Assembly: GCA_029721435.1 (NCBI GenBank)
Contig: CM056577.1
Span: 30,534,719 to 30,598,718, forward strand
Direction of reading: 5' to 3'
DNA length: 64,000 bases
From: Gymnothorax reevesii
Taxonomy: Eukaryota > Chordata > Actinopteri > Anguilliformes > Muraenidae
Shown: in pieces, positions 13,282-25,172 of the stretch
Layout: each line of letters begins with the position of its first letter
How positions within the stretch are numbered: position 1 is the first letter of the stretch
The notes under the pieces: model-generated
The model's database searches: none
The model's input: only the letters and a program-made list of their open reading frames with translations
What the model was told of the DNA's origin: nothing
Translations under genes and position numbers: made by a program

Positions 13282-14380
13282 CCATCCTCCTACACGCCCC
13301 CACCACCTCTTATTGTTATTGCTACCAGCTATCTGTCCTGTTCATTAGTTTTAAATCTCTGGTAATGGCAAATAGATTTATGTGTGGTTTGCACACTATG
13401 GCTGTTAAGACCTATTAAATAAATGAGGTCACCGTCGGCCTTGACTGCTGGAGTTTACCCATGAATTCCCCATTTCCCACAGACCTATTGTCAAATGTGA
13501 CAATATAACGCACCATTACCGAGATTCTGGTTATAAATTCATTACCATTAATTAACTGGTCAAGAGCATTTAAATTTATTATGAATGGATCAAACTTGAT
13601 ACTGCCCTCCCTCAAGCTTAAATGTCCATCCCAAATTTTGCAAATTACACTGCCAAGTAAATTAAAATTGTTAAAGTAATTTTAAAAAATGTTAAGGTTA
13701 ACATGAGGGATCTGCGGCAGATGTGGGGTGAATTTGTATCACCCCAAAGTATAAAGCAAGAAATCCGTGTGTATGTGTTTTCCCTTAAAAATCTCGAGAA
13801 TCGTACATCCGGTCGATTTCAAACTTGGTGGCTGTATCGCTGAGGACGGAGGGAAGTACCATGTCAAGTTTGAGGTTGTTTGGCTGAGTGGTTCTCAAGA
13901 AATTGAGGCAGCTTCATGCGCTAATACAGGAATTTTAGGGCACTGGAGAAGTTTTGTAAATTGGACCAAAGTACCTCCTGCCGATCTTCATCACTCCGCT
14001 CATCTGCATCATCACGACGCCCTCATTGGCTCCCACTCACGTCCAATGAGATCATTTTCCTTCTTCCCTCTGTGTCATCCAAATACTCTTCACATAGATC
14101 TGAATGGTCTCTTAACATTGTAAGAAAAAAAGTCATTAAAAAATCACCAGTTAAGAAGTGTTTTTGTCTCATATTACAATATGGATTCTTATTTCTGTCG
14201 CTTTTTTAATAAGATAAAAAATGACATTCATGAAGATGGAACCCTTTCAAGATTTGTTTAAAAAATGTTTTGCTCAACGGCAACGGATGAAATCAAAAGA
14301 AGCTAAAAGAGGTTGCCCGACAAGCAATCTTATATGGTTTATTCTCCTTTCCCATCTGCAGAATAGTTAGCGTTATCACG
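13282..14380. other. LINE 3' flank and unassigned DNA
   Basis: The first ~60 bp are probably the LINE 3' untranslated remnant. The rest has no gene. Near 13795-13915 is a phrase (CGATTTCAAACTTGGTGG) of the style seen in diverged dispersed tandem repeats. Confidence 0.4.
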
Positions 14381-14384
14381 CTTT

Positions 14385-14660
14385 ATTGTGCAAACGAGAT
14401 CTCAGCAATCTCTTGGCACCGTGGCTTCATACTTTTGGCATGTGTAATGTCTAGTTGTGCACCCACCATTTTAGGCTCTCCTGGGTCAAAGGTCAAGGTC
14501 ATTGGGCATGGGAAATGTGTTTTCTTTTGTGTGGACAAGATCTCAGCAACCACTTGGCACGAGGGTTTCATACTTTAAGGATCTGTTTATATCAATTTGT
14601 ATTTGTGCATCCACCGTGTTAGGTCTGCCTGGAGCAAAGGTCACAGGATAGATGCACTCA
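14385..14660. repeat. Two diverged tandem units of ~142 bp
   Basis: The phrases AGATCTCAGCAA, CTTGGCAC, TTCATACTTT, GTGCA.CCACC and CAAAGGTCA recur in the same order about 142 bp apart (first unit from 14397, second from 14538). See the findings for similar arrays elsewhere in the window. Confidence 0.75.
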
Positions 14661-14664
14661 CTTG

Positions 14665-15390
14665 GTTCAAACTCTTGCTCTATTACTTGAGTGAGGTAAT
14701 GAAGAGTTGAGCACTTGTTTTGACCTATGTTTTTGGTGTGATCGGCTCCCCTGAGCCTGAATTGTCCTTTGATTCTCCTCCTCTCATCCCATCTAGCAAC
14801 TTTTTCCAACTTCCACCCATCCATTCAGCTAACGCGTCACCCAATCAGTTGCTTCATCTCACACACCCAGCTGGACAGCTGTTTTTGCCCGATCACCCTT
14901 TGCCCTGCATTGAATCACACGTGTTACTCTTCAAGCTTGCGAACATGGGTAAACAGCACTTTTCTGAAAACCTCTCCAAATACCTGGAAAGAGTGAGGCC
15001 ATCTGAGTAAACTGTCATCATTTTCCCCTCTTTTCAGTGGAGAGTCCGGGCTGCACTGCTGACACAATACTCTCTAAAAACAGGACATAAAAAGAGCCTA
15101 AAATGGTATAATGCTTGTCATTTTGTAGTACCCTATTGGCAAATTAAATCACACTCGCAATTTATGAGCCTATTGATTCATTTTCCGTCTTTTTGGCTTG
15201 TAATAGGAACTTGTTTATACCCCAGTAGTGTCTTTAACGGCACATTTTAGAAATATGCTCTGAAAAGAACACTAATGTGCTCCCACAGATGTTCTTGGGA
15301 AGCAATACTGTATGGCTATAAAAATATTACAGAGAAAATGTGAGTCATGAGCTGCATGCAAGAGAAAATCAAAATCTTTCGAAAGACAAG
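14665..15390. other. Unassigned non-coding stretch
   Basis: No gene or recognised repeat was seen. Confidence 0.45.
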
Positions 15391-15683
15391 TATATGAGCC
15401 CCTGACGACCAATGTGGCCACACACCATATTTGTCTTTTTTAAGGTCTTACCTTCAAATAATTCTGAATTGGTCAATCTGTTTAGTGCAATAATGAATTA
15501 CGTTTACATGTTATGTTCATTAAAAAAATAAAAACATATAATTGTTTGTGAGGTATTAGTTCAAGAAGACTGTGTTTGTCTATTGTTGTGACTTAGATGA
15601 AGATCAGATCACATTTTATGACCAATTTATGCAGAAATTAAGGTAATTACAAAGGGTTCACATACTTTTTCTGGCAACTGTAT
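15390..15683. mobile_element. Tc1-like transposon remnant (one end)
   Basis: It ends in CAAAGGGTTCACATACTTTT followed by TCTGGCAACTGTA, a typical fish Tc1 terminus next to a TA. Upstream it has the GACTTAGATGAAGATCAGA subterminal phrase. The transposase and the other end are missing. Confidence 0.7.
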
Positions 15684-15689
15684 GTCATA

Positions 15690-16601
15690 TAATCATATGA
15701 GGCTTATAATAAAATGAGACATCACCATTTTTTAATTAAAAAATTCACCGATTTCTTGAAATACTACGCATACGACACCAATCACAACATCTAGCACAAC
15801 TATTTAACACTATAATGCGTAAGTTTCACCAACTAACCATTCTTAATTATGATATTAGGTCTGTGTGAGTGGTACTGGGTGGGGGCTGTATTTAATTTGA
15901 CTTTTTTTGTAATATTACTTTTAAATTAACATTTGGCATCTCCATTGTTGGTCTACAGCAGCACTAATGTGGAAAAGAAAAAAAATTAAATCTGTGATCA
16001 AATAAAAAATCAATTACATAAAATATTGGGCGTAAAACTTATGCATAGTTCTGTATATCGCTGCACTGGCAAAACATTTTTGTGTCATTCAGGAGAAAAG
16101 GATTCGAAAAAAAGATTGTTGATATTGATATTGATGCTTGTTGATATTGACTTGTCTTTTGCCTGAGGCAGTGTAGCAGTATCAGTGCATGTTACTATAC
16201 TGATACCTGGATGGTTATGAGTTTCTCTCCTGAAAGAGGCATTGTTTTGGTTCAGCCTCTGTTGCTGCGGCTGTCATAGTTGTCTGGGTGAAGGATGGAG
16301 ATGGGTTATGTTTTCACCAATAACACACGATGTTGTGCTCTGTTCATGCGTGGTTTAGCACTCAAAACTCCTCAAAGCCGTTTTTCCCTCTTATGTACAT
16401 CTAATGACGCTTGTGCCCTTATATACCCGGCATCGACAGTTGAGGTGTAAAGATGACATGTCATGTGATTCACTGTGATCTAACTTACGATACCTCTGGA
16501 CATCTGGATTTGTGGCACGTGGAGAGGCCTTCAGTTCAGTGATAGAGCAATCGTTCCTGGGTCTCCTTGGGTTGAACGTTTGCGACCTGGACCGCGAAGC
16601 A

Positions 16602-16632
<31 letters not shown>

Positions 16633-17658
16633 CCTTATCAATCCATATTGATGAGCCTTGCGAAGCACCTACTTTGTGCTTGCTCTGACACGTGCAAACT
16701 CTGAAATGTGCAAACATCACTTGAACAGAATGTGTTTTTTATAATCATTATATTTTTGTGGTGTGTCAGCCTCAGGTATTTTTCTTGACGAATATTCTCT
16801 GAGGTTAAACCGTGAACTTAAGCGGACATACAAGACTACAGCTTCACAGCAAGAGAGCGAGTGGATTCAGGGGGCATCTGCTTTAGCAGTTAGCTGAAGA
16901 TATCCAGGCAACCACACGATTGTACCTATAGCCTAGTGGTATGCACACAATCCTTCTACCAGTGTGAGAATACAACTGCTTTTGACAGGATTAGATCTTA
17001 GACCACTTGACATTGACCTACCTGGGTCTATTTTTAGTGAAATTTAAGTGATCTGCACCTGCTGTAATATTATCAAATTATGTTGCCACAGGTACGATGC
17101 TTGTTTGGTGTGTGACATATTTTTGTCCTGGCACTTCATAGTGCTTTCACATAGGGCTTTGATTTCATGGCCAATGATGTGTACCAGGCAAGACTACAGC
17201 TGTTCTCAAACTAGCATATAATGCTGGAATCATGATAAATATGTTGAAATGTACCTTGTCTCAAATATAATGTGAAAACCACCTTCAGGAACTCATGTGC
17301 CTTCTTGATTCTATGATGTGAGAGAAGAGTCTAGAACTAAAAGCACTAGAGTCGCATTTTCACACACTGTGAGGAGAGCATAGGAATATGTCTTTTATAG
17401 TTACTTCAGTTGATTTTCTCAATTTTCTCCAAACATGCATTTTGTGATTGAAGTTTAGCATTCAGTTAACTTCAATTAGCTGATTTTATGGGTCTTTTGT
17501 ATATTCACATATTTTTTCTTTTTCAAAATAGGCATTGTGTGACTTAAGCACTTTTAGCAGGGTATTTAATTTGTGACTGTGGTTACCACGCATAATACCA
17601 CGACTCTCCTGGATAAGGCTGTGGCCCCTTATGCTACCGTCTGCATGGTTTTTCAATG
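15690..17658. other. Unassigned stretch with a (GT)n tract
   Basis: No gene. A (GT)n microsatellite lies at 16605-16632. The sequence just before it (16515-16600) has a weak tRNA-like look (GGTTGAAC B-box-like phrase), but I do not call it. Confidence 0.45.
16605..16632. repeat. (GT)n microsatellite
   Basis: About 14 GT dinucleotides in a row. Confidence 0.95.
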
Positions 17659-18787
17659 TAGGGGAGACGGGGGAGAAGTGGGCCGGGGGGAGAAGTGGGC
17701 CACCTATGCTTAGTTCTAAAATTACAGCGAGGAGAATACATTACTGTGGTCACCTGATGCAGCGCGGGTATTCCCAAACAGCTATCCTGAGTATGAGCGG
17801 GAAGTAGTGTTATGACTTTTAAAAAAATCACAACAAAGAAAACCAGAAAGTACAACTAAAACAAATTTATTCTTTAATAAAAAAGTTGTCCAAAAAAATA
17901 TCCACTATTTAAATCCCTAATACACTCCAATGCCACTATTTAAATGTTGCCAAAACAAAACTCTGTTTCTGCTGTGCTCTATTCTGCTGTCTGCTCTCTC
18001 TCTCTCTGCTGTGCTTAAAATCACAGCCTTTTTTTATAGTCTAGCAACCTTCCAGAAAGATCCACAGGATTCTAGGGAAATCCTGCCCCCTCCAAGCAGG
18101 AAAGTGCCAGAAGCTTCTGGAAATTACTAGTCTTTTCTTAATGATTTTACAAATACACGCCACTAGAGGGTGCCAAAATTGACAAAATAAATATAGCTGA
18201 CCAGCAAGGCAGCGAAACAGCATGTAAAAAAATCTTTTTCATTTACAAATGAAATATAATGCTGTACAAAAAAATTATCATACATAACTGTAGGTACAGT
18301 GCAAGGTACGTCACAAATTGTCATTTTATGACTTCAAAAGTAAATTTTTGATTCCGAATTCTTTTTTCCTCTTGTCCAAACATGACATAGATCTCAACAG
18401 AATAAATGTTTCATGTAAGTTCTCTAGGAGTTTAGTTCATTATGGCAGCCTGTAAACCTGCCAGCCTGTAGGTTTGACGCTGAAAACACTGGTGGCCAAA
18501 AGTATGGAACTATGAACATCAGGGAGAAGTGAGCCACACGTGTCATGGGAGAAGTGAGCCACGTGGCTCACTTCTCCCACCCGGCTCACTTCAGGGTTCA
18601 GATCCTTGTTGTGTCAAGGTTCGAGATCTTTCACCTCTCATCTCGTTTCTCCGGATGTTACCAGCCCAATTTAGCCTTGATCATGTTGATAGCACAGGCC
18701 TAAAACCATGAAAACACCATTTCACCACCATCTGGGCAATCGTGACTAGGGGCATATATTCTTTGCTAACTGATCAGGGAGGGAGGT

Positions 18788-19533
18788 TGTTACGTCCAGA
18801 GGACGATATGTCGGACGCATTAATAGCGCCAATAAATAAACGGGGAAACGGAACTGTTTTAAAGTGAAAAAAAAGGTATATTTTGTGATACAGAAAAGAA
18901 AAATGACAGAGACAGCGGGTCAGTACAGGGTACGGGTGAGGGGAAAACAATATGGTCAACAACACACTGCCAAATAATAGAAAATAACAAAACCATAAAC
19001 ACCGCTAATAAAAAGAAACCAACTAACTACTGCGTCACAGAAAAAAAAAGCCTACCTATACTGATGTACTCAAAACAAACAACAAAGGGTGGCAGGTGTC
19101 TCTAACTAGTGCGCTAACAAAAGAAATCCTGCGTGAGTGCAAATGTACAGGGCCCCATCTAACCTTGACCATCATTGAATCCCACACCCCAGTGTATAAC
19201 GAATGAAATATAATTATAATAATGACAATAACCTAAGCACAAACATACGAATAGCCACAACACAAAATGAACGAGCGCTCCCGAAGACTGGGAAGGGACG
19301 CGCTAAATAAACCAGGATCCAACGGGGCAACGGAGGATTGGATAAGATGGAATTGGGTGGAATTTCGGGGCGGAACGGAGATGAAGGATTCGGAAGGCGT
19401 TGACCTGGCGATTGACAGCGGAATGGGAGAATCATGGAGAGTGAATACCGGAATGGAACACCTGCGGGAAAAACGAGACACACAAAAACACACACACGCA
19501 GAATACCGACGGCAGTACGGGATTCCCGTAACA
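18788..19533 (-). repeat. 3' LTR of copy 1
   Basis: 746 bp, TG...CA ends. About 450 bp (19082-19533) appear identical by eye to the other LTR, while the remaining ~290 bp carry roughly 15 substitutions and small indels. A purine-rich tract (minus strand AGGGGTGGTGG) lies immediately before it at 19534-19544 and serves as the plus-strand primer site. Confidence 0.95.
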
Positions 19534-19610
19534 CCACCACCCCTAAAACAAACCTAACGGGTTTGTAAGTTGGCGAAAACAAACAATAATCAGTGATAAT
19601 TCAAACATGT

Positions 19611-22600
19611 TCAAACACGTGATAAGGCATCTGCAACCACATTTTGCACCCCTTTTTTATGTTTTATTTCCAAAGGATAATTTTGCAAAATTAGTGACCA
19701 GCGCATCAAGCGCTGATTGTGATTGTACATACGATTTAAAAAGACCAGTGGATTGTGGTCTGTAAAAACCGTAAGCGGAGAAGAGCTAGAGCCGATGTAC
19801 ACTTCAAAATGTTGCAATGCAAGGAGCAAGGCGAGCGCTTCCTTTTCGATTGTAGAATAGTTCAGCTGGTGTTTTAAAAACTTACGCGAGTAAAAACAGA
19901 CGGGGTGATCAATTCCGTCTAGATCCTCTTGCAGAAGGACCGCGCCGACACCCAAAGTACTTGCATCGACTTCTAGTTTAAAAGGAACAGAGAAGTTTGG
20001 AGCAACAAGAACAGGTGCACTACACAATAATGCCTTGACATTTTCGAATGACTTTTGACAGTCTTCAGTCCATGTAAATGGACTGGAGGGTCTAAGGAGG
20101 TTGGTGAGAGGAGCAGTAACAGTGGAAAAATTCCTGCAGAAACTCCGATAATACCCTGCCATTCCAAGGAATCTACGAAGTTCTCGCCTAGTTGTAGGTA
20201 CTGGGTAAGAAGTGATCGCAGTTATTTTTGCCTGTACCGGACGAACTTGACCTTGACCGACTTGTTTACCCAAATAGGTAAGGGAAGCTTTCCCGAACTC
20301 GCACTTGGCTAAATTCAGGGTCAGTGAAGCCTCTGCGAGTCTGCTAAAGACAGTATCAAGAGTGTCCAGCTGTTCTTGCCAAGTTTTGGAATAAACCACA
20401 ACATCGTCCAAGTAAGCCTTACAGTTGAGAACATTCGATAAGACAGTATTTATTAAACGTTGAAAAGTTGCTGGTGCGTTACACATCCCGAATGCCATTA
20501 CGGTATACTGGAGGAAATTATCTGGAGTGACGAATGCGGAAATTTCAGATGCGCGAGGAGTCAAAGGAACTTGCCAATATCCTTTTAATAAGTCTAGTTT
20601 TGACACAAAGGCAGCAGAGCCAAGACTGTCGATGCAGTCTTCCATTCGAGGTAGCGGATATGAATCAGGGACAGTCACAGCGTTAACCTTCCTAAAATCC
20701 GTGCAGAACCTATGCGTTCCATCAGGCTTCGGAACCAACAAGCACGGTGAACTCCAGGGACTCACGCTAGGCTTCGCCAAGCCATGGTCACACAAATACT
20801 GAACTTCTTGCCTCATTATTTCCCGTTTGATAGCATTTATTCTATACGGATGTTGTCGAATGGCAGAGGTGTTGTTCACATTTATATCATGTTTAATGAC
20901 ACTAGTCTGCGTCGGAGTATCATTAAACAGAGAGGGATACTTACGAATTAGCCGAATAATGTCCTCAGCCTGAGATTTAGACAGGTCGGAGAGATGTTGA
21001 GGTAAAGATTTTAAAACTTCAGAATTTTCTAATCTTGCGCATTGCTGGGGTGCATTTCTAAGCACCACGCCATCCTCGTCTGGACTAGACGCGGACACCT
21101 TCGCAACAGAAACACACGGAGAGGTTACATCCACAGGTTGGGAAGCACTTCGACCGCTATACAATTTGAGCATATTAACATGACAAACACGAGTTTGCCT
21201 TTTACGATCGGGTGTGCGAACAACATAGTCAACCTCACCAAGCTTTTTTTCTATGTCATAGGGGCCAGAAAAACGAGCAGACAGAGAGGAACCAGGGACT
21301 GGCAGCAAAACCAACACCTTGTCACCAGGGAGCAAAGAGCGAGGAATAGCTTTTGCGTCATATTGCTGTTTCATAGTGTCCTGTGACAATGAAAGATGCT
21401 TATTAGCCAACTCCCAAGCATGATGCAAACGTTCCCGGAACTGGGAAACATAATCTAAAACATTAACCTTTGAAGGTGACGTCAAAAACTTTTCTTTGAG
21501 CACTTTTAACGGGCCCCTTACAGTGTGCCCGAATACTAATTGTGCTGGACTGAAGCCAAGAGATTCCTGTCTAGCCTCTCGAAGCGCAAAAAGAGCAAAA
21601 GGGACTCCCTCATCCCAGTCATTACCTGTCTCAATACAGTATTTTCGTAAAACGGACTTGAGAGTTTGATGCCAGCGCTCAAGTGCACCTTGTGATTCAG
21701 GGTGGTATGCGCTTGACACCTTGTGCGTAATGGAGAGGGACTGCAGAATTTGCTTAAAAATTTTGGTAAGGAAATTTGTTCCTTGGTCCGTTTGCACAGT
21801 TTTAGGCAATCCAAATGTTGAAAAAAATTTTGTTAATGCCTTTACCACGGCTTTGGATGTTATATTACGCAAGGGGATGGCTTCTGGAAACCGAGTAGCT
21901 GAACACATTATAGTGAGGAGAAATTGGTTTCCAGTTTTTGTTTTCGGAAGGGGACCAACACAATCAACAATAACGTGTTCAAACGGTTCGCCCATGACCG
22001 GAATTGGTTGAAGTGGTGCTGGCGGAACCACTTGATTTGGCTTTCCTGCTACTTGGCAGACGTGACAAGATTTACAATATTGGGCGACTGAAGACTTCAT
22101 TCCAGGCCAAAAAAAGTGCTTAAGCAACCGGTCATAGGTTTTTCTCACCCCAACATGGCCAGACCATGGGCTATCATGAGCGAGTGCCAACACTTGAAGA
22201 CGGTACACTTCAGGAAGGACTATTTGGAACACCGCACCCCACTCCGAATCAATGGCAGTGGCAGGGGTCCACTTTCGCAACAACAAATCGTCATCTAAAA
22301 AATATGCAACTCCTTTTTCTTTAAGTTCTTCAGAGGCAACGACAGACGATAATAATTTGACTAAGGAAGGGTCACTTTTCTGCGCAGCAATAAGCTGCTC
22401 ACGTGTGACTGGGATTTTTAATGCATCTTCAAAAATAGGCTTAACCATGTCGATTTCTGGCGTAATGTGGCCAACAGCAGGAACGGACATATCAGACAAC
22501 AATGGAGCAAAAATCGAATCGGACAAATCAAGCTGTTCTCCTCTTTTTCGAGCCTGAGCTCGAGTTAAAGCACATACAGGAAAAACATCAGAGCGCACCG

Positions 22601-23789
22601 GATCTGAAGGTTGTGGAGGATCAATAACTTCTAAAACAGGGTGCACTTTCTCCCCAGCAATATCATTCCCCAAAATAAATGTTACGCCTGACACAGGTAA
22701 AGCGTCCCGCACAGCAACTTTGAAAAACCCAGAGGCCAAATTAGACCGCAAATGAACTCTATGCAAGGGCACAGGGACGAAACCCATTTCAATTCCTTGA
22801 ACAATTACACTGGCCCCACAAGAAGAACTGTCAGAGAAGGGTAATTCGCCCGCAAGAATGAAAGATTGTGCGGCACCCGTATCTCGTAAGATGCGAACCG
22901 GCTTTTGATCTTTCGGCTCCCCATTTAATGATACCAAGCCGTCACATACAAAAGGCTGATAACAAGCCTCAATTTCATTCAAGGGTTTTTCAGACACAGT
23001 TTTAACGAAACTAACGGATTTGGGTTGGCTGGCAATCTTTCCATCTTGCTTTTTTTTAAGGGTCAAACAATCGGCTATGACATGGCCAACTTTATGGCAA
23101 TAGAAACACTCTCGCGTTTCATCACTTTTAAGGGCCGTTGACTTCACATTCCCTTTACTGGTATTGCAAGATTCGACAAGTTTTTCACTGCGAGAATTTA
23201 CGGATAAGTTTTTGTGCGTCAATACAAATTCGTCTGCCATCACCGCCGCCTTTGAATAGGTAGCTGTCTTTTGTTCATTTAAATAAACCACTACGCGTTC
23301 AGGCAAACACCTCTTCAACTCCTCCAATAACATCAACTCGCGCAAGGAATGAAAATTAGTGGCTTCTGTGGCTGAACACCACTTATCAAAAAGAATTTCT
23401 TTTTCTCTGGCGAACTCTACATATGTTTGAGAGGAGCTTTTCCTATAATTTCGAAATTTTTGTCTGTACGCCTCGGGTACCAATTCATAGGCGCGTAACA
23501 CCGCCGCTTTCACCATATCATAATCCATACTGTCCTGCAGTGATAAAGATGAGACAACAGTTTGTGCTTTGCCAAAAAATCTACTCTGCAGCAAAGTGGC
23601 CCACACGGGTTTAGGCCACTGAAGGGCAATGGCTACGCGTTCAAATGCAGTAAAATATGCATCTACTTCGGACTCTCGAAATGGGGGAACCAGAGCTACT
23701 TGTCGGCTGACGTCAACAGGTGCCGAAGTTAACATAGGTGGAAGGGTTGATTGACATTCCTGAGAGCGGTACTGGACTGGCTTTGGCAC
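19611..23789 (-). CDS. Gag (C-terminal part)-Pol polyprotein, copy 1
   Basis: 1392-residue frame. Order: gag core (about 30-195, with the YELVPEAYRQKFR block at 101-113); CCHC zinc knuckle (228-241); retroviral-type aspartic protease with DTGA at 303-306 and ILGNDIAG at 372-379; integrase zinc module (about 538-575, H..H..C..C); integrase core with D609, D668, E704 (35-residue spacing); a GPY/F-type C-terminal module (842-844); reverse transcriptase with LDLLKGY (1065-1071) and YLDD (1126-1129); RNase H with D1275, E1316, D1344. The usual gypsy order has RT/RNase H before integrase, and here integrase comes first. All catalytic residues checked are present, so pol could be functional. The ATG used is internal to gag because upstream gag is frame-broken. 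Confidence 0.95.
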   Translation of the reverse strand: MPKPVQYRSQECQSTLPPMLTSAPVDVSRQVALVPPFRESEVDAYFTAFERVAIALQWPKPVWATLLQSRFFGKAQTVVSSLSLQDSMDYDMVKAAVLRAYELVPEAYRQKFRNYRKSSSQTYVEFAREKEILFDKWCSATEATNFHSLRELMLLEELKRCLPERVVVYLNEQKTATYSKAAVMADEFVLTHKNLSVNSRSEKLVESCNTSKGNVKSTALKSDETRECFYCHKVGHVIADCLTLKKKQDGKIASQPKSVSFVKTVSEKPLNEIEACYQPFVCDGLVSLNGEPKDQKPVRILRDTGAAQSFILAGELPFSDSSSCGASVIVQGIEMGFVPVPLHRVHLRSNLASGFFKVAVRDALPVSGVTFILGNDIAGEKVHPVLEVIDPPQPSDPVRSDVFPVCALTRAQARKRGEQLDLSDSIFAPLLSDMSVPAVGHITPEIDMVKPIFEDALKIPVTREQLIAAQKSDPSLVKLLSSVVASEELKEKGVAYFLDDDLLLRKWTPATAIDSEWGAVFQIVLPEVYRLQVLALAHDSPWSGHVGVRKTYDRLLKHFFWPGMKSSVAQYCKSCHVCQVAGKPNQVVPPAPLQPIPVMGEPFEHVIVDCVGPLPKTKTGNQFLLTIMCSATRFPEAIPLRNITSKAVVKALTKFFSTFGLPKTVQTDQGTNFLTKIFKQILQSLSITHKVSSAYHPESQGALERWHQTLKSVLRKYCIETGNDWDEGVPFALFALREARQESLGFSPAQLVFGHTVRGPLKVLKEKFLTSPSKVNVLDYVSQFRERLHHAWELANKHLSLSQDTMKQQYDAKAIPRSLLPGDKVLVLLPVPGSSLSARFSGPYDIEKKLGEVDYVVRTPDRKRQTRVCHVNMLKLYSGRSASQPVDVTSPCVSVAKVSASSPDEDGVVLRNAPQQCARLENSEVLKSLPQHLSDLSKSQAEDIIRLIRKYPSLFNDTPTQTSVIKHDINVNNTSAIRQHPYRINAIKREIMRQEVQYLCDHGLAKPSVSPWSSPCLLVPKPDGTHRFCTDFRKVNAVTVPDSYPLPRMEDCIDSLGSAAFVSKLDLLKGYWQVPLTPRASEISAFVTPDNFLQYTVMAFGMCNAPATFQRLINTVLSNVLNCKAYLDDVVVYSKTWQEQLDTLDTVFSRLAEASLTLNLAKCEFGKASLTYLGKQVGQGQVRPVQAKITAITSYPVPTTRRELRRFLGMAGYYRSFCRNFSTVTAPLTNLLRPSSPFTWTEDCQKSFENVKALLCSAPVLVAPNFSVPFKLEVDASTLGVGAVLLQEDLDGIDHPVCFYSRKFLKHQLNYSTIEKEALALLLALQHFEVYIGSSSSPLTVFTDHNPLVFLNRMYNHNQRLMRWSLILQNYPLEIKHKKGVQNVVADALSRV

Positions 23790-24312
23790 TGGCGTTCTCC
23801 AACTCCAGCTGCCTCAACCTGACTGCAGTCTCTGCCTCTAGTTCAAGTTTACGCACGGCTAGTTTATATTCAAACTCTCGTGCCTTAGCCTTCTCTTCTC
23901 TTTCCACCTCCAGTCGTGCAAGGCGGATTTTTCCCCGTGCATCAGTAGGGGAAGACACGGGACTGGCAGGCGAGAAAGGGTCAAACTTGGGTAAAGTAGC
24001 GGGGTTTCTCTCCATAGTCCCCGTGACAGCAGACACACTCACAGCTTACGGTGACCCTGGCGGATCTTCAACCGCACCACTGTTAGAGACCTGCGTCTCA
24101 CCAGATGTACCACCAGCCGAAACTGGCTCATGTTCCAGCACACCCATCTCCACCAACGACGTCAGCAATACAAATTTGATTTCTTTTTTTGCCAAAGACC
24201 TAGATATGGAAATACCAAAATGATCCAAAATAGTCAACAAGTCTGCCTTACGAGAGAATTCCAAATTCTGACGGTAAGGAGTGGCCAAAAATTGCTGCAA
24301 ATTAAATGCCAT
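23713..24312 (-). pseudogene. Broken 5' part of gag, copy 1
   Basis: An ATG at 24312 opens a frame (MAFNLQQFLATPYR...) like the start of the intact gag-pol of copy 2 (helical N-terminus, then a charged Glu/Arg/Lys-rich stretch). An in-frame TAA at 24046-24048 interrupts it. The same frame then continues to 23713 but is out of phase by one with the main frame starting at 23789. At least one stop and one frameshift therefore separate the true gag start from the rest. A programmed shift is possible but unlikely, since copy 2 has a single frame throughout. Confidence 0.85.
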
Positions 24313-24404
24313 TTTGGGAAAAGCACAAACAAAAGCCTCTTACCTGTGCGCAGTGGAATAATAACTATGCAGTTTCCTGTTTCCCCAAGAAGGTGGCGCT
24401 ATTT

Positions 24405-24422
24405 ATCCCGGACGAGCCCCCA
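24405..24422 (-). other. Primer-binding site, tRNA-Pro type
   Basis: The minus strand reads TGGGGGCTCGTCCGGGAT, two bases inside the 5' LTR. This is the 18-nt complement of the 3' end of tRNA-Pro, the primer well known from murine-leukaemia-type retroviruses. The match is exact over 18 bases. Confidence 0.9.
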
Positions 24423-24424
24423 CT

Positions 24425-25172
24425 TGTTACGTCCAGAGGACGATATGTCCGACGCATTAATAGCGCAAATAAATAAACGGGGAAACAGAACTGTTTTAAA
24501 GTGAAAAAATGGTATATGTTGTGATACATAAAAGAAAAATGACAGAAACAGCGGGTCAGTACAGGGTACAGGTGTGGGGGACACAATATGGTCAACAAGA
24601 CACTGCCAAATAATAGAAAATTACAAAACCATAAACACCGCTCATAATAAGAAACCAACTAACTACTGCGTCACAGAAAAAAAAAAAAAAGCCTACCTAT
24701 ACTAATGTACTCAAAAACAAACAAAGGGTGGCAGGTGTCTCTAACTAGTGCGCTAACAAAAGAAATCCTGCGTGAGTGCAAATGTACAGGGCCCCATCTA
24801 ACCTTGACCATCATTGAATCCCACACCCCAGTGTATAACGAATGAAATATAATTATAATAATGACAATAACCTAAGCACAAACATACGAATAGCCACAAC
24901 ACAAAATGAACGAGCGCTCCCGAAGACTGGGAAGGGACGCGCTAAATAAACCAGGATCCAACGGGGCAACGGAGGATTGGATAAGATGGAATTGGGTGGA
25001 ATTTCGGGGCGGAACGGAGATGAAGGATTCGGAAGGCGTTGACCTGGCGATTGACAGCGGAATGGGAGAATCATGGAGAGTGAATACCGGAATGGAACAC
25101 CTGCGGGAAAAACGAGACACACAAAAACACACACACGCAGAATACCGACGGCAGTACGGGATTCCCGTAACA
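24425..25172 (-). repeat. 5' LTR of copy 1
   Basis: 748 bp. Partner of the LTR at 18788-19533, with the same TGTTAC/GTAACA termini. It is followed, on the minus strand after two bases, by the tRNA primer site. Confidence 0.95.

Larger units (their letters stand above)
18788..25172 (-). mobile_element. Gmr1-type Ty3/gypsy LTR retrotransposon, copy 1
   Basis: Complete element of 6385 bp with two LTRs that begin TGTTAC and end GTAACA, flanked by a perfect 5-bp target duplication GAGGT (18783-18787 and 25173-25177). It is transcribed on the minus strand. Primer site, polypurine tract, gag remnants and a long pol frame are all present. Pol order is protease, integrase, reverse transcriptase, RNase H, which is the Gmr1 order known from deuterostome gypsy-like elements and unlike standard gypsy. 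The 5' part of gag is broken, so this copy cannot make an intact Gag on its own. Confidence 0.95.

Noticed and set aside
16515..16600. tRNA-like stretch before the GT repeat
   Set aside because: Only a weak B-box-like phrase. No credible cloverleaf could be drawn.
17808..18184. Possible solo LTR starting TGTTATGAC and ending TTGACA inside the TA element
   Set aside because: The layout resembles the copy 2 LTR, but no target duplication or matching partner was found, so it is not called.
19267..19557. Frame repeated at 24906-25220
   Set aside because: It is LTR sequence of copy 1, antisense to the element. There is no independent evidence of coding.
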